From Bog-473 sp963744225 (lineage in GTDB: Bacteria; Actinomycetota; Acidimicrobiia; Acidimicrobiales; RAAP-2): a stretch of 64,000 nt of DNA. Location of the stretch: NCBI GenBank assembly GCA_963744225.1, contig CAVUSV010000003.1, positions 186,001-250,000 on the forward strand. Reading direction: 5' to 3'. The first letter of the stretch is position 1. Every line of letters begins with the position of its first letter. Below are positions 56,727-64,000 of this stretch, one piece after another. The translations under genes and the position numbers were made by a program. Below the pieces are notes generated by a model. It made no database searches, was not told the origin of the DNA, and was given only the letters and a program-made list of their open reading frames with translations.

Positions 56727-57833
56727 ATGAAGTTCGCTCTGTTCTACGAGATCCCCGTTCCGCGGCCCTGGGAGGAGGACAGTGAGCTCGTCGCCTACCG
56801 CAACACCTTGGAGCAGGCCATCGCCGGCGACCGCTTCGGTTGGCACGCCTTCTGGACGGTCGAGCACCATTTCTTGCAGGAGTACTCCCACTGCTCGAAC
56901 CCCGAGGTGCTCTACGGCGCCATCGCGGCGCGCACGGAGCGTATCCGGCTCGGGTACGGCGTCCGCCTCATGCCCAAGCCCTACAACCACCCGGTGCGCA
57001 CGGCGGAATCGGTGGCTGTGCTCGACCTGCTTTCGGAGGGTCGCGTTGACCTCGGGACGGGCCGCTCGGCGACCCGGGCCGAGCTCGAGGGCTTCGGCAT
57101 CGACCCGGCCGAGAGCCGGCGCATGTGGCAGGAGGCGATCGGCCACGTCGTCGGGTGCTGGACCAACGACGAGTACGAGTTCGCGGGGGAGTTCTGGCAG
57201 ATGCCCCGGCGGCGCGTGCAGCCCAAGCCCTGGCAGAAGCCACACCCGCCGCTGTGGGGCGCGACCACCAGCGACGAGGGCCACGCGCAGGTCGGCGACT
57301 TGGGTCTCGGCCTGTGCTCCTTCGCCGTCGGCCTGCCGCCCTCGGAGGTCAAGCGCAAGATCGACATCTACCGCGACGCCGTCGGGCGCTGCCGCGCACC
57401 GCTCGGTGCGTTCGTCAACGACCAGGCGGCCACGTTCACCATGGCCGTCTGCGCACCCGAGCGCGACCAGGCGATGGCCGAGGCACGGGAGTCCTTCGAG
57501 TGGTACCCCAAGACGGGTGCCCGCCAGATCGCCACGCTCACCGACTGGATGGCCGAGCGCAACGAGGGCCTCGGCACGTACGCCTACGCGGCGGACATGA
57601 AGAAGACCGACGACGAGGGCCTGCTCGACCTGCTCAACCTCGAGTACCTCGTCGGTGCAAACGCCTGCGTCCTGGGAACGCCCGACGAGTGCATCGAGGC
57701 ATGCCGCCAGTACGAAGCGGCGGGCGTCGACCTGCTGCTCTGCTTGGTCAACCCCTACAAGGTGCCCCACGAATCGGTCATGCAGACCATCGAGCTGATG
57801 GGCACCGAGGTGATCCCGGCCTTCGCGGACTGA
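56727..57833 (+). CDS. LLM-class flavin-dependent oxidoreductase (bacterial luciferase-like)
   Basis: 368 residues. Begins MKFALFYEIPVPRPWEEDSE, then FGWHAFWTVEHHFLQEYSHC (the W-x-x-E-H-H-F motif of class LLM monooxygenases), RLGYGVRLMPKPYNHPVRTA, LLSEGRVDLGTGRSATRAEL and PLWGATTSDEGHAQVGDLG. TIM-barrel FMN- or F420-dependent oxidoreductase. The substrate is not apparent. The leader and SDR on its left share a 107-base divergent region. It ends 60 bases before the GntR-type gene, which has its own promoter. Confidence 0.9.
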   Translation: MKFALFYEIPVPRPWEEDSELVAYRNTLEQAIAGDRFGWHAFWTVEHHFLQEYSHCSNPEVLYGAIAARTERIRLGYGVRLMPKPYNHPVRTAESVAVLDLLSEGRVDLGTGRSATRAELEGFGIDPAESRRMWQEAIGHVVGCWTNDEYEFAGEFWQMPRRRVQPKPWQKPHPPLWGATTSDEGHAQVGDLGLGLCSFAVGLPPSEVKRKIDIYRDAVGRCRAPLGAFVNDQAATFTMAVCAPERDQAMAEARESFEWYPKTGARQIATLTDWMAERNEGLGTYAYAADMKKTDDEGLLDLLNLEYLVGANACVLGTPDECIEACRQYEAAGVDLLLCLVNPYKVPHESVMQTIELMGTEVIPAFAD

Positions 57834-57858
57834 GCCCGGCGGCCCCCGCTGTGTTGGC

Positions 57859-57886
57859 TTGACACGGGAAGGCGAACCTCTATAGT
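57859..57886 (+). promoter_or_regulatory. Near-consensus sigma-70-type promoter for the GntR-ABC operon
   Basis: TTGACA at 57859-57864, a 16-base spacer and TATAGT at 57881-57886. The ATG of the regulator gene begins 7 bases after the -10 box, where a transcription start is expected, so the message is predicted to be leaderless. No ribosome-binding site precedes the ATG, consistent with that. The -10/start region contains CTAG-type half-sites (CCTAG, ACTAG) that could be an operator. Confidence 0.75.
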
Positions 57887-57893
57887 TACCTAG

Positions 57894-58310
57894 ATGACTA
57901 GTGAAGTACTGCACCAGTCGATGAGCTTCCACCTGCGCACCGACTCGGGCGTGCCGCCCTATTTGCAGATCGCCCAGCAGATCCGCCAGGCGGTGCGCCT
58001 GGGCGTGCTCGACGTGGGCGACCGGCTGCCGACCGTCAAGGACGTGGTGGCGGAGCTCGCCATCAACCCCAACACCGTCCAGAAGGCCTACCGCGAGCTC
58101 GAGCACGAGGGCCTCGTCGAAGGCCGCCAGGGGGTCGGGACCTTCGTCGCCCGGCGGCCCGAGGGACCGCCACCGGGCATCCAGGCGCGCCTGGCCCGCG
58201 GCCTGCACAAATGGGTCGCGTCGGCCCGGGCCGAGGGAATGGACGACGAGGCCATGGAGGCGCTGCTGCGCGACACGCTGCGCACCGGTCAGTCGGTGAG
58301 GATCGCATGA
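57894..58310 (+). CDS. GntR-family transcriptional regulator, YtrA subfamily
   Basis: 138 residues, the short YtrA type with no large effector domain. The winged helix-turn-helix is YLQIAQQIRQAVRLGVLDVG, DRLPTVKDVVAELAINPNTV and QKAYRELEHEGLVEGRQGVG (the G-x-x-L-P-(S/T)-x(R/K) and P-N-T-V signatures). YtrA regulators usually repress the ABC transporter genes next to them; here it is followed by an ABC ATPase (ATGA overlap) and a permease (GTGA overlap). Autoregulation through the promoter just upstream is likely by analogy. Confidence 0.92.
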   Translation: MTSEVLHQSMSFHLRTDSGVPPYLQIAQQIRQAVRLGVLDVGDRLPTVKDVVAELAINPNTVQKAYRELEHEGLVEGRQGVGTFVARRPEGPPPGIQARLARGLHKWVASARAEGMDDEAMEALLRDTLRTGQSVRIA

Positions 58311-59227
58311 GCGGGCCGCCTGCCACGCCGGCAGCGCCGGCCTTCGCGACGGCGGGATTGGGGAAGCGCTACGGCGCGACCTGGGCCCTCCAGGACTGTA
58401 CGTTGCGCGTGCCCGAGGGCCGGGTGACCGCGCTCGTCGGTCCCAACGGCGCCGGCAAGACCACACTCCTGCGGCTCCTGGTCGGTCTCGCGGCGCCGAC
58501 CACCGGCACGGTCGCGGTGCTGGGCGCCGTCCCCGACGGGTCCGAGCCGTTCCTGCGCGGCGTCGGCTACCTGGCCCAGGACGTGCCGCTCTACCGGCGC
58601 CTGAGCGCGGACGAGCACATCGCGCTCGGCGCCCACCTCAACGCGGTGTGGGACGCCGACGCGGCGCGCCAGCGCCTGGTCCGGTTGGGCGTGCCGGTGG
58701 ACCGACCGGTCGCCACCCTCTCGGGCGGCCAACGGGCGCAGGTGGGCCTGGGGCTGGCGCTGGCCAAGCGGCCCCGCCTCCTGCTCCTCGACGAGCCGGT
58801 GGCGGCCCTCGACCCGCTCGCCCGCCGCGAGTTCCTGGCCGCGCTGAGCGAGGCCATGGCGGACGGCGGACTCTCGGTGGTCCTGTCGTCGCACCTGCTC
58901 CACGACCTCGAGCGCGTGTGCGACCACGTGATCCTGCTCAGCGCGTCCCGCGTGCAGCTCTGCGAGGACATCGAGTCGCTGCTCGAGGACCACCGGATGC
59001 TGGTCGGCCCGCGGCGCAGCCTGGCGGAGGTCGAGCCGGGCCTCACGGTCGTCACCGCCACCCAGACCCAGCGCCAGACCCGCCTGCTCGTCCGCCGCGC
59101 CGGGCCCGTGCTCGACCCGGCCTGGGAGCAGCACGAGGTGGGGCTCGAGGACATCATCCTCGGCTACATGGGCAGCGAGCGGGACGCGCCCGAGCGGCGC
59201 CTGGCCCCCGTGGTGGTGGCGCCGTGA
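58307..59227 (+). CDS. ABC transporter ATP-binding protein
   Basis: 306 residues; ATG overlaps the regulator stop. Walker A LVGPNGAGKTTLLRLLVGLA, Q-loop YLAQDVPLYRR, signature ATLSGGQRAQVGLGLALAKR, Walker B LLLLDEPVAALDPLARREFL, switch His in VVLSSHLLHDLERVCDH. The C-terminal ~70 residues form an accessory domain typical of YtrB/BcrA-like exporters. Paired with a single-subunit permease; the transported compound may be an antibiotic or lipid, judged by family and YtrA control only. Confidence 0.93.
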   Translation: MSGPPATPAAPAFATAGLGKRYGATWALQDCTLRVPEGRVTALVGPNGAGKTTLLRLLVGLAAPTTGTVAVLGAVPDGSEPFLRGVGYLAQDVPLYRRLSADEHIALGAHLNAVWDADAARQRLVRLGVPVDRPVATLSGGQRAQVGLGLALAKRPRLLLLDEPVAALDPLARREFLAALSEAMADGGLSVVLSSHLLHDLERVCDHVILLSASRVQLCEDIESLLEDHRMLVGPRRSLAEVEPGLTVVTATQTQRQTRLLVRRAGPVLDPAWEQHEVGLEDIILGYMGSERDAPERRLAPVVVAP

Positions 59228-60165
59228 ACCATCTCGTCTGGCGCCTGCACCGCAACCAGGCCTTCGTCGCCGTCGGGGCGCTCGCCGCGCTGGCGGTCGT
59301 CCTCCTCGTCACCGGGATCACCATGGCCGACGACTACCGCAACGCGCTCGCGAGCTGCGCGGCGCAGTCCTGCGGCAACCTGCCGGCCTCGTCGCTCTTC
59401 CGCGGGGACGGGGCCATCATGGACCTCGTCATCGCCACGATCACGGTGCCGCTGCTCTTCGGCCTGTTCTGGGGCGCGCCGCTGCTGGCCAAGGAGTTCG
59501 AGGACGGCACCCACAACCTGGCCTGGACGCAGGGCGTCAGCCGCCGGCGCTGGCTGCGGGCCAACGTCGCCTGGGCGCTGCTCGCCGCGGCGCTGTGGGG
59601 CGCCGCCCTGGCCGCGCTCGTCAGCTGGTGGCGTTTCCCCGAGAACGCTCTCGATTCCCGCTTCGGCGCCTTCGACATCCAGGGGATCGTCCCCGTCGCC
59701 TACGCGTTGTTCGCGGTGACGCTCGGCATCGCCGTCGGCTCGGTCGTACGGCGAGTCTTGCCGAGCCTGGCCGTGACACTCGGGATCTTCGTGGCCATCC
59801 GCGTGGCCGTCGGGCTGTACCTCCGGCCGCATTTCCTCACCCCGGTGACCAAGGTGCTGCCCCTCTTGGGCGGCAGCCCCGCTGGCGCGTGGGTCCTCTC
59901 GAGCGACATGGTGAATGGGCAGGGGCAGAACCTCGGCGCGGGCTGGGACTTCAGCCAGATCCCCGCCGCCTGCGGCAGCGCGTTCCCCGGTGGCAAGGGC
60001 CTGAACGGGCCGTGCCTGAGCGCCCACGGGTTCCACCAGATCCTCACCTACCAGCCCGACAGCCGCTTCTGGGCCTTCCAGGGGATCGAGGCGGGGATCT
60101 TCCTCGCCCTCGCCGTCGTGCTCGTTGGCTTCACCTTCTGGTGGGTGCGCTCCCGGGACGCCTGA
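59224..60165 (+). CDS. ABC-2-type permease
   Basis: 313 residues, GTG overlapping the ATPase stop. Six membrane helices: FVAVGALAALAVVLLVTGIT, DLVIATITVPLLFGLFWGAP, WALLAAALWGAALAALVSWW, VPVAYALFAVTLGIAVGSVV, LPSLAVTLGIFVAIRVAVGL and EAGIFLALAVVLVGFTFWWV. KEFEDGTHNLAWTQGVSRRR after helix two is the cytoplasmic coupling region of BcrB/YtrC-type permeases. Large extracytoplasmic loop with four Cys before the last helix. Partner of the preceding ATPase. Confidence 0.88.
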   Translation: MNHLVWRLHRNQAFVAVGALAALAVVLLVTGITMADDYRNALASCAAQSCGNLPASSLFRGDGAIMDLVIATITVPLLFGLFWGAPLLAKEFEDGTHNLAWTQGVSRRRWLRANVAWALLAAALWGAALAALVSWWRFPENALDSRFGAFDIQGIVPVAYALFAVTLGIAVGSVVRRVLPSLAVTLGIFVAIRVAVGLYLRPHFLTPVTKVLPLLGGSPAGAWVLSSDMVNGQGQNLGAGWDFSQIPAACGSAFPGGKGLNGPCLSAHGFHQILTYQPDSRFWAFQGIEAGIFLALAVVLVGFTFWWVRSRDA

Positions 60166-60192
60166 GCGACACGCACGGCCGGCCCGAAAGCG

Positions 60193-61167
60193 TCAGGGGA
60201 TGAGCGCGATCTTCCCGACGGTCCGGCGGCCCAGCAGGTCCTCGAGCGCCCGCGCCACGTCGGCGAGCGGGTACTCGGCCGGGCGAGCCGGATCGATCCT
60301 CCCGTCGGCCACCATCGCCAGCAGGTCTCCCATGAGCGCGCGCTGGTCGTCCGCGTGCTGCATGGCCCAGATGCCCCAGTCGATGCCGAACACCGTGCGG
60401 TTGCGCAGCAGCACCTGGTTGAGCGGGATCGAGGGGATGGAGCCGGCGGCGAAGCCGATCACGAGATAGCGCCCCCGGTCGCCCAGCGCCCGCAGCGAGG
60501 GCTCGGCGAGTTCGCCACCCACAGGATCGACCACGACGTCGACGCCGGTCCCACCGGCCCAGGCCCGGGCCGCGTCCTTGACCGGCTCCGCGTCCGGGTC
60601 GAGCACCGCCTCTGCGCCGGCCGCCCGGGCAGCGGCGCGCTTCACCTCGCTCGACGCCACCCCCAGCACCCGACACCCGAGCGCGCGGGCCACGCCGATG
60701 GCGGCGAGCCCGACGCCGCCGCCGGCCCCCAACACCAACACCGACTCACCCGGCTGCGTCGCCGCACGCTCGCGCAGCGCGAAGAGAGACGTGCTGTAGC
60801 TCTGGGTGAATGTCGCGGCGCGCGGTGCGTCGAGGACGTCGGGCAACGCCGTCACCGCGGCTGCCGGCGCTGCGACCTTGGTGGCGAAGCCGCCCAATCC
60901 GGCCGAAACCAGCACACGCTGACCAGGTTCGAGCCCGCCCACCGACTCGCCCACCAGTGCCACGCGCCCGGCGGACTCGGTCCCCGGCACGAAGGGGACG
61001 CGTGGCTTGATCTGGTACTGCCCCCCGACGAACAGCGCGTCCACGTAATTGACGCCCGCCGCCTCCACGTCGACCACCACGTGACCCGGTCCCGGCACCG
61101 GGTCGGGACGCTCCTCCACCCGCAGCAGCGACGGCGGACCGAGCTCGTTGCAGACGACGGCGCGCAC
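60193..61167 (-). CDS. Zinc-independent MDR-family NADPH:quinone oxidoreductase
   Basis: 324 residues from GTG 61167 (VRAVVCNELGPPSLLRVEER). GroES-like N-domain with VDVEAAGVNYVDALFVGGQY and VPFVPGTESAGRVALVGESV (no zinc-ligand Cys or His-Glu set). Rossmann domain SVLVLGAGGGVGLAAIGVAR, LGVASSEVKRAAARAAGAEA and VDPVGGELAEPSLRALGDRG. Quinone reductase/enoyl reductase type. The 3' end is 27 bases from the ABC permease stop (convergent). Confidence 0.9.
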   Translation of the reverse strand: MRAVVCNELGPPSLLRVEERPDPVPGPGHVVVDVEAAGVNYVDALFVGGQYQIKPRVPFVPGTESAGRVALVGESVGGLEPGQRVLVSAGLGGFATKVAAPAAAVTALPDVLDAPRAATFTQSYSTSLFALRERAATQPGESVLVLGAGGGVGLAAIGVARALGCRVLGVASSEVKRAAARAAGAEAVLDPDAEPVKDAARAWAGGTGVDVVVDPVGGELAEPSLRALGDRGRYLVIGFAAGSIPSIPLNQVLLRNRTVFGIDWGIWAMQHADDQRALMGDLLAMVADGRIDPARPAEYPLADVARALEDLLGRRTVGKIALIP

Positions 61168-61200
61168 GGGCCGACACGCTACCGTCGGTTGGTGGGACCC

Positions 61201-61695
61201 ATGCCCGGCGCCGACGCTGACGTGCGCCCGGTGCGGCCGGACGAGCTGGCGCTCCTGCCCGCGCTCGAGCTGGCAGCCGACACCATGTTCGATTCGCTCG
61301 GCATCGGCCCGCTGCCCGGCCCGGGCACTGTCGCGGAGTTCGCGGCGGCCCTCGTCGTGCTGGTGGCCGGCGACCCGCCCGTCGGGCTGTGCCGCATCGA
61401 CGCCGTGGGAGACGGCGCCCACCTCGAGCAGCTCTCGGTCCATCCCGATCACGGGCGCCGGGGTGTCGGGCGGGCCCTGCTGCGGGGCGGCTGCGCCTGG
61501 GCGGCCGCCCGGGGATACTCCGAGCTCACGCTCGCCACCTACCGCGGCGTGGCCTGGAACGCCCCGTTCTACGTCACCGAGGGCTTCGTCGAGGTCGGGC
61601 CGGTCGACGACTGGCTCGTGGCGCACGGCCTCGCACCCGAGGAGCCGGTCATGCGCCGCTTCGGCGCCCGCGTCCTGATGCGCCGGTCCCTGTGA
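61201..61695 (+). CDS. GNAT-family N-acetyltransferase
   Basis: 164 residues from ATG 61201 (PGADADVRPVRPDELALLPA). Acetyl-CoA site: HLEQLSVHPDHGRRGVGRAL (V-x-P-x-x-x-G-x-G-x-G/A). C-terminal ELTLATYRGVAWNAPFYVTE gives the W-N-x-x-F-Y motif of small-molecule acetyltransferases. Divergent from the quinone reductase (33 bases apart). Its 3' end overlaps the convergent Tag gene by about 47 bases. Substrate unknown. Confidence 0.88.
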   Translation: MPGADADVRPVRPDELALLPALELAADTMFDSLGIGPLPGPGTVAEFAAALVVLVAGDPPVGLCRIDAVGDGAHLEQLSVHPDHGRRGVGRALLRGGCAWAAARGYSELTLATYRGVAWNAPFYVTEGFVEVGPVDDWLVAHGLAPEEPVMRRFGARVLMRRSL

Positions 61696-62278
61696 GCTCC
61701 GCGTAGCGGAAGCAGCCCACCACGTGGTCGTTGACCAGGCCGGTCGCCTGGAGGTGGGCGTAGCAGACCGTCGGGCCGACGAAGCTGAAGCCGCGCCGGC
61801 GCAGGTCGGCGCTGAACGCCTCGGACTCGGGCGTCACGGCGGGGATCTGTCCCATGCGGCGCCACGTGTTGACCAGCGTCCGCCCGCCCACGAAGCCCCA
61901 GATGTACGTATCGAAGGAGCCGAATTCCTTCTGCACGGCCAGGAAGGCGCGGGCGTTGCGCACGGCGGACTCGACCTTGGCCCGGTTGCGGATGATGCCC
62001 GGGTCGCCAAGCAGCTTCTCCACCCGGGCCGGCGTGAAGCGGGCGACCTTGGCGGGGTCGAAGGCGGAGAAGGCCTTGCGGTAGCCGGCGCGCCGCTTGA
62101 GGATGGTCGACCAGCTCAGCCCGGCCTGCGCTCCCTCGAGCACGAGGAACTCGAAGTGGGTCGGGTCGTCGTGGACCGGCACGCCCCACTCGGTGTCGTG
62201 GTACTCGACCATCGCCGGATCGCTCCCGGCCCACTCGCAGCGCGTCGGCGCGTCGCCCGGCTTCTTTTTCGTGCTCAC
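61649..62278 (-). CDS. tag: DNA-3-methyladenine glycosylase I
   Basis: 209 residues from GTG 62278. Motifs: RCEWAGSDPAMVEYHDTEWG (N-terminal Cys, first zinc ligand), FEFLVLEGAQAGLSWSTILK (aromatic base pocket with Glu), AFSAFDPAKVARFTPARVEK, IIRNRAKVESAVRNARAFLA, and the zinc ligands completing the snap in PTVCYAHLQATGLVNDHVVG. Excises 3-methyladenine from alkylated DNA. The reading frame is continuous with the GNAT domain upstream with no stop between them (ending ...LYRVSASHAAPYGGA), so this may be the C-terminal part of a fusion protein. Convergent with the GNAT gene at 61201. Confidence 0.9.
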   Translation of the reverse strand: MSTKKKPGDAPTRCEWAGSDPAMVEYHDTEWGVPVHDDPTHFEFLVLEGAQAGLSWSTILKRRAGYRKAFSAFDPAKVARFTPARVEKLLGDPGIIRNRAKVESAVRNARAFLAVQKEFGSFDTYIWGFVGGRTLVNTWRRMGQIPAVTPESEAFSADLRRRGFSFVGPTVCYAHLQATGLVNDHVVGCFRYAELTGTGASGRGRRSGA

Positions 62279-62848
62279 GGCGCCACCGTAGGGCGCGGCG
62301 TGTGACGCGCTGACCCGGTAGAGCACGTGGCGGCGCAGCGGGCTGCCCTCCGGCAGCGCCGGGTGTTCGAAGTCGCCGCCGGCATCGCGCACCATCCCGA
62401 TGCGCTCCATGACGGCCTGCGATCGGGCGTTGCGCGTGGTGGTGAAGGCGACGATCTCGCGCAGGCCGGCCTCGTTGAAGCCGAAGTCGAGTGATGCCGC
62501 CGCCGCCTCGGTGGCGTAGCCGTGGCCCCAGTGATCTGGATGCAACCGCCAGCCCACCTCGACCGCCGGCGCACACGGCAGTGCCGCGCCGACCCGGTGC
62601 AGGCCCACCATGCCGACGAAGGGGGCGCCGCCGGTCGCCTCGACCGCCCACAGTCCCCAACCCTCGCGCTCCATCTCCGCGCCATAGCGGTCCACCAGGG
62701 TGTCGCTTTCGGCGCGACTGGGCGACGAGCCCAGCGACTGCACCACGAGGGGGTGTGCGTTGAGCTCGCCGAAAGGCGTCCGGTCCACGTCGGTGAACGG
62801 TCGCAGCAGCAGGCGGTCCGTCGTGATCGTCGGGCCCGTCCGTCGTGG
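62279..62848 (-). CDS. GNAT acetyltransferase domain (RimJ/RimL-like) in frame with tag
   Basis: About 190 residues: TITTDRLLLRPFTDVDRTPF (typical RimJ/RimL start), LWAVEATGGAPFVGMVGLHR, PAVEVGWRLHPDHWGHGYAT (acetyl-CoA loop), EIVAFTTTRNARSQAVMERI, DFEHPALPEGSPLRRHVLYR. No standard start codon exists between the acyl-CoA synthetase stop (62863) and the domain, so the start is unresolved; a consensus error there is possible. No stop separates it from Tag, so it may be an N-terminal domain of one GNAT-Tag polypeptide. Confidence 0.7.
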
Positions 62849-62862
62849 CGCCCCTGCCGTGG

Positions 62863-64000
62863 CTATGCCCCCTGGGCGGCCTTGACCGCGGTCTCTGCGG
62901 CCCAGCGGTAGTCCGCCTTGCCCGACGGCGAACGCTGGATCTGCTCCACGAACACGACCTCCTTGGGGAGCTTGTAGCGGGCGATGTGGCCGGAGGCATG
63001 CTCGACGATGGAAGCCCCGTCGGCCGCGGCGCCCTCGGCCAATTGGACCACCGCCACGACCTCGGAACCCCAGCGCTCCGACGGACGCCCGGTCACGACG
63101 ACGTCGCCCACGGCCGGGTGGCCGGCGATGGCCCGCTCGACCTCCTCGACGAAGATCTTCTCGCCGCCGGAGTTGACCGTCACCGAGTCGCGGCCGAGCA
63201 GCTCGACCTGCCCGTCGGCTCGATGCCGGGCCCGGTCGCCCGGGATGGAGTAGCGGACGCCGTCGATCACCGGGAAGGTACGGGCCGTCTTCTCGGCGTC
63301 TCCGAGATACCCGAGCGGGACGCTCCCGGTCTGGGCCAGCCACCCGATGCCCTCGTGCCCCGGTGCCAACACGTGCTCCATCGCCTCGTCGACCACCACG
63401 GTGCCCGGCCCCGGCAAGAACGAGCCCACCTCGATTCCGTCCATGGAGGTGGTGTGCATCTGCGCCCCCGTCTCCGACGACCCGGCCGAATCGGAGATCA
63501 TGAGGTTGGGCAGGCGCTCCAGTGCCATGGCGCGCACGGCTGGTGTCAGCGGGGCGCCACCGTTGCCGACGGCGAAGAAGGAGGAGAGGTCGTAGGTCTC
63601 CTTGTCGAGCTGGAGCAGCAGCGGGCGCAGGATGGCGTCACCAACGATGGTCATGGAATTGACCTTCTCCCGGGCGACGACGCGCCACACGTCGTCGGGG
63701 TCGACCCGGCGCGTCTCGTCGGGGAAGACGAGCGTCGCCCCTTGGGCCATCAGCATGAAGGCCGCCCACTGCGCCGCGCCGTGCATGAGCGGCGGCAGGA
63801 TCATCAACCGGTAGGCGGGGCTCTCGGCCAGCCGCTCCGTGATGCCCTGGTAGCTCGTGACGATCTCCCACGTGCCGACCTTCCGTCCGCCCATGGCGGC
63901 CATGAAGATGTCGTGTTGCCGCCAGAGCACCCCCTTGGGCATGCCCGTCGTGCCCCCGGTGTAGAGGATGTAGAGGTCGTCGGGGGACGGCTCGGCCGGC
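62863..64000 (-). CDS. Acyl-CoA synthetase (AMP-binding), truncated by window edge
   Basis: C-terminal ~379 residues; the N-terminus lies beyond base 64000. The first visible residues include YILYTGGTTGMPKGVLW, the AMP-binding P-loop. Later: VGNGGAPLTPAVRAMALERL, SDSAGSSETGAQMH (A5-like substrate motif), YSIPGDRARHRADGQVELLG (G-D of the hinge region), RDSVTVNSGGEKIFVEEVER and the catalytic Lys in SPSGKADYRWA. It activates a fatty or other carboxylic acid with ATP and CoA. The G-D-x-A-R and S-G-G-E-K-I forms match the FadD-like acyl-CoA synthetases of actinobacteria. Confidence 0.92.
   Translation of the reverse strand, partial: PAEPSPDDLYILYTGGTTGMPKGVLWRQHDIFMAAMGGRKVGTWEIVTSYQGITERLAESPAYRLMILPPLMHGAAQWAAFMLMAQGATLVFPDETRRVDPDDVWRVVAREKVNSMTIVGDAILRPLLLQLDKETYDLSSFFAVGNGGAPLTPAVRAMALERLPNLMISDSAGSSETGAQMHTTSMDGIEVGSFLPGPGTVVVDEAMEHVLAPGHEGIGWLAQTGSVPLGYLGDAEKTARTFPVIDGVRYSIPGDRARHRADGQVELLGRDSVTVNSGGEKIFVEEVERAIAGHPAVGDVVVTGRPSERWGSEVVAVVQLAEGAAADGASIVEHASGHIARYKLPKEVVFVEQIQRSPSGKADYRWAAETAVKAAQGA

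Overview
This window is high-GC chromosomal DNA, most likely from an actinobacterium of the class Acidimicrobiia. The inference rests on very GC-rich third codon positions, frequent GTG starts, GTGA/ATGA stop-start overlaps, a secreted protein with GYWLV-SDGGVFAFGDA repeats that are frequent in that class, and actinobacterial-style lipid, B12 and LLM-flavin enzymes. I saw no rRNA, tRNA, CRISPR array or intact insertion sequence.

Layout. 0-13.8 kb is a loose accessory region. It holds a TIG/repeat surface protein, glycosyltransferases (GT2, GT4), a PIG-L deacetylase, a GT-C membrane protein with an Ig-like tail, a PAP2 protein, an AT-richer beta-helix protein, and several decayed fragments (HAD hydrolase, GT2 stub, polysaccharide deacetylase). 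14.4-19.7 kb holds an acyl-CoA dehydrogenase, a Gfo/Idh/MocA oxidoreductase, a GGDEF protein and a secreted anchored protein. 19.7-31.7 kb is core metabolism with a cobalamin flavour: metH divergent from a PduO-type cobalamin adenosyltransferase, nitroreductase, a rhodanese-MoeB fusion, hydrolase, aldo/keto reductase, CtaG-like protein, VOC protein and a methylmalonyl-CoA-mutase-type large subunit. 33.6-37.7 kb holds an M20 amidohydrolase, a biotin carboxylase/BCCP carboxylase subunit and its divergent partner birA. 37.7-55.6 kb is a surface-glycan cluster: rfbB, rfbD, a UDP-sugar dehydrogenase, a UDP-xylose-synthase-like epimerase, GT2 enzymes, a two-lobed aspartic protease, GT-C membrane proteins, TylF and FkbM methyltransferases, a PhyH dioxygenase, a coiled-coil protein and a GT4. 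55.8-64 kb holds an SDR, an LLM oxidoreductase, a GntR-ABC operon with a near-consensus promoter, a quinone reductase, acetyltransferases, DNA-3-methyladenine glycosylase and a truncated acyl-CoA synthetase.

Two structural signals stand out. First, between about 25.2 and 31.3 kb nearly every gene is broken by +1 shifts, and about 30 of them have the same form. The extra base lies at a codon's third position, and the two adjacent bases are usually alternative synonymous endings (GG[G/C], AC[A/C], AG[T/C], CC[C/G]). The simplest reading is that the consensus wrote both alleles of synonymous polymorphisms side by side, so these genes are probably intact in the cell. Four isolated cases lie elsewhere. 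Coordinates below are for the reconstructed genes, with the shifts noted. Second, a palindromic motif occurs four times as two ordered doublets (16.9-17.05 and 23.8-23.96 kb), each between convergent genes, with base differences shared within a doublet.

Functionally, MetH, the adenosyltransferase, the mutase, the VOC protein (possible epimerase) and the biotin carboxylase with BirA fit a B12-dependent methionine and propionyl-CoA/methylmalonyl-CoA economy. The 37.7-55.6 kb block fits synthesis and decoration of a rhamnose/uronate/xylose-containing envelope polysaccharide.
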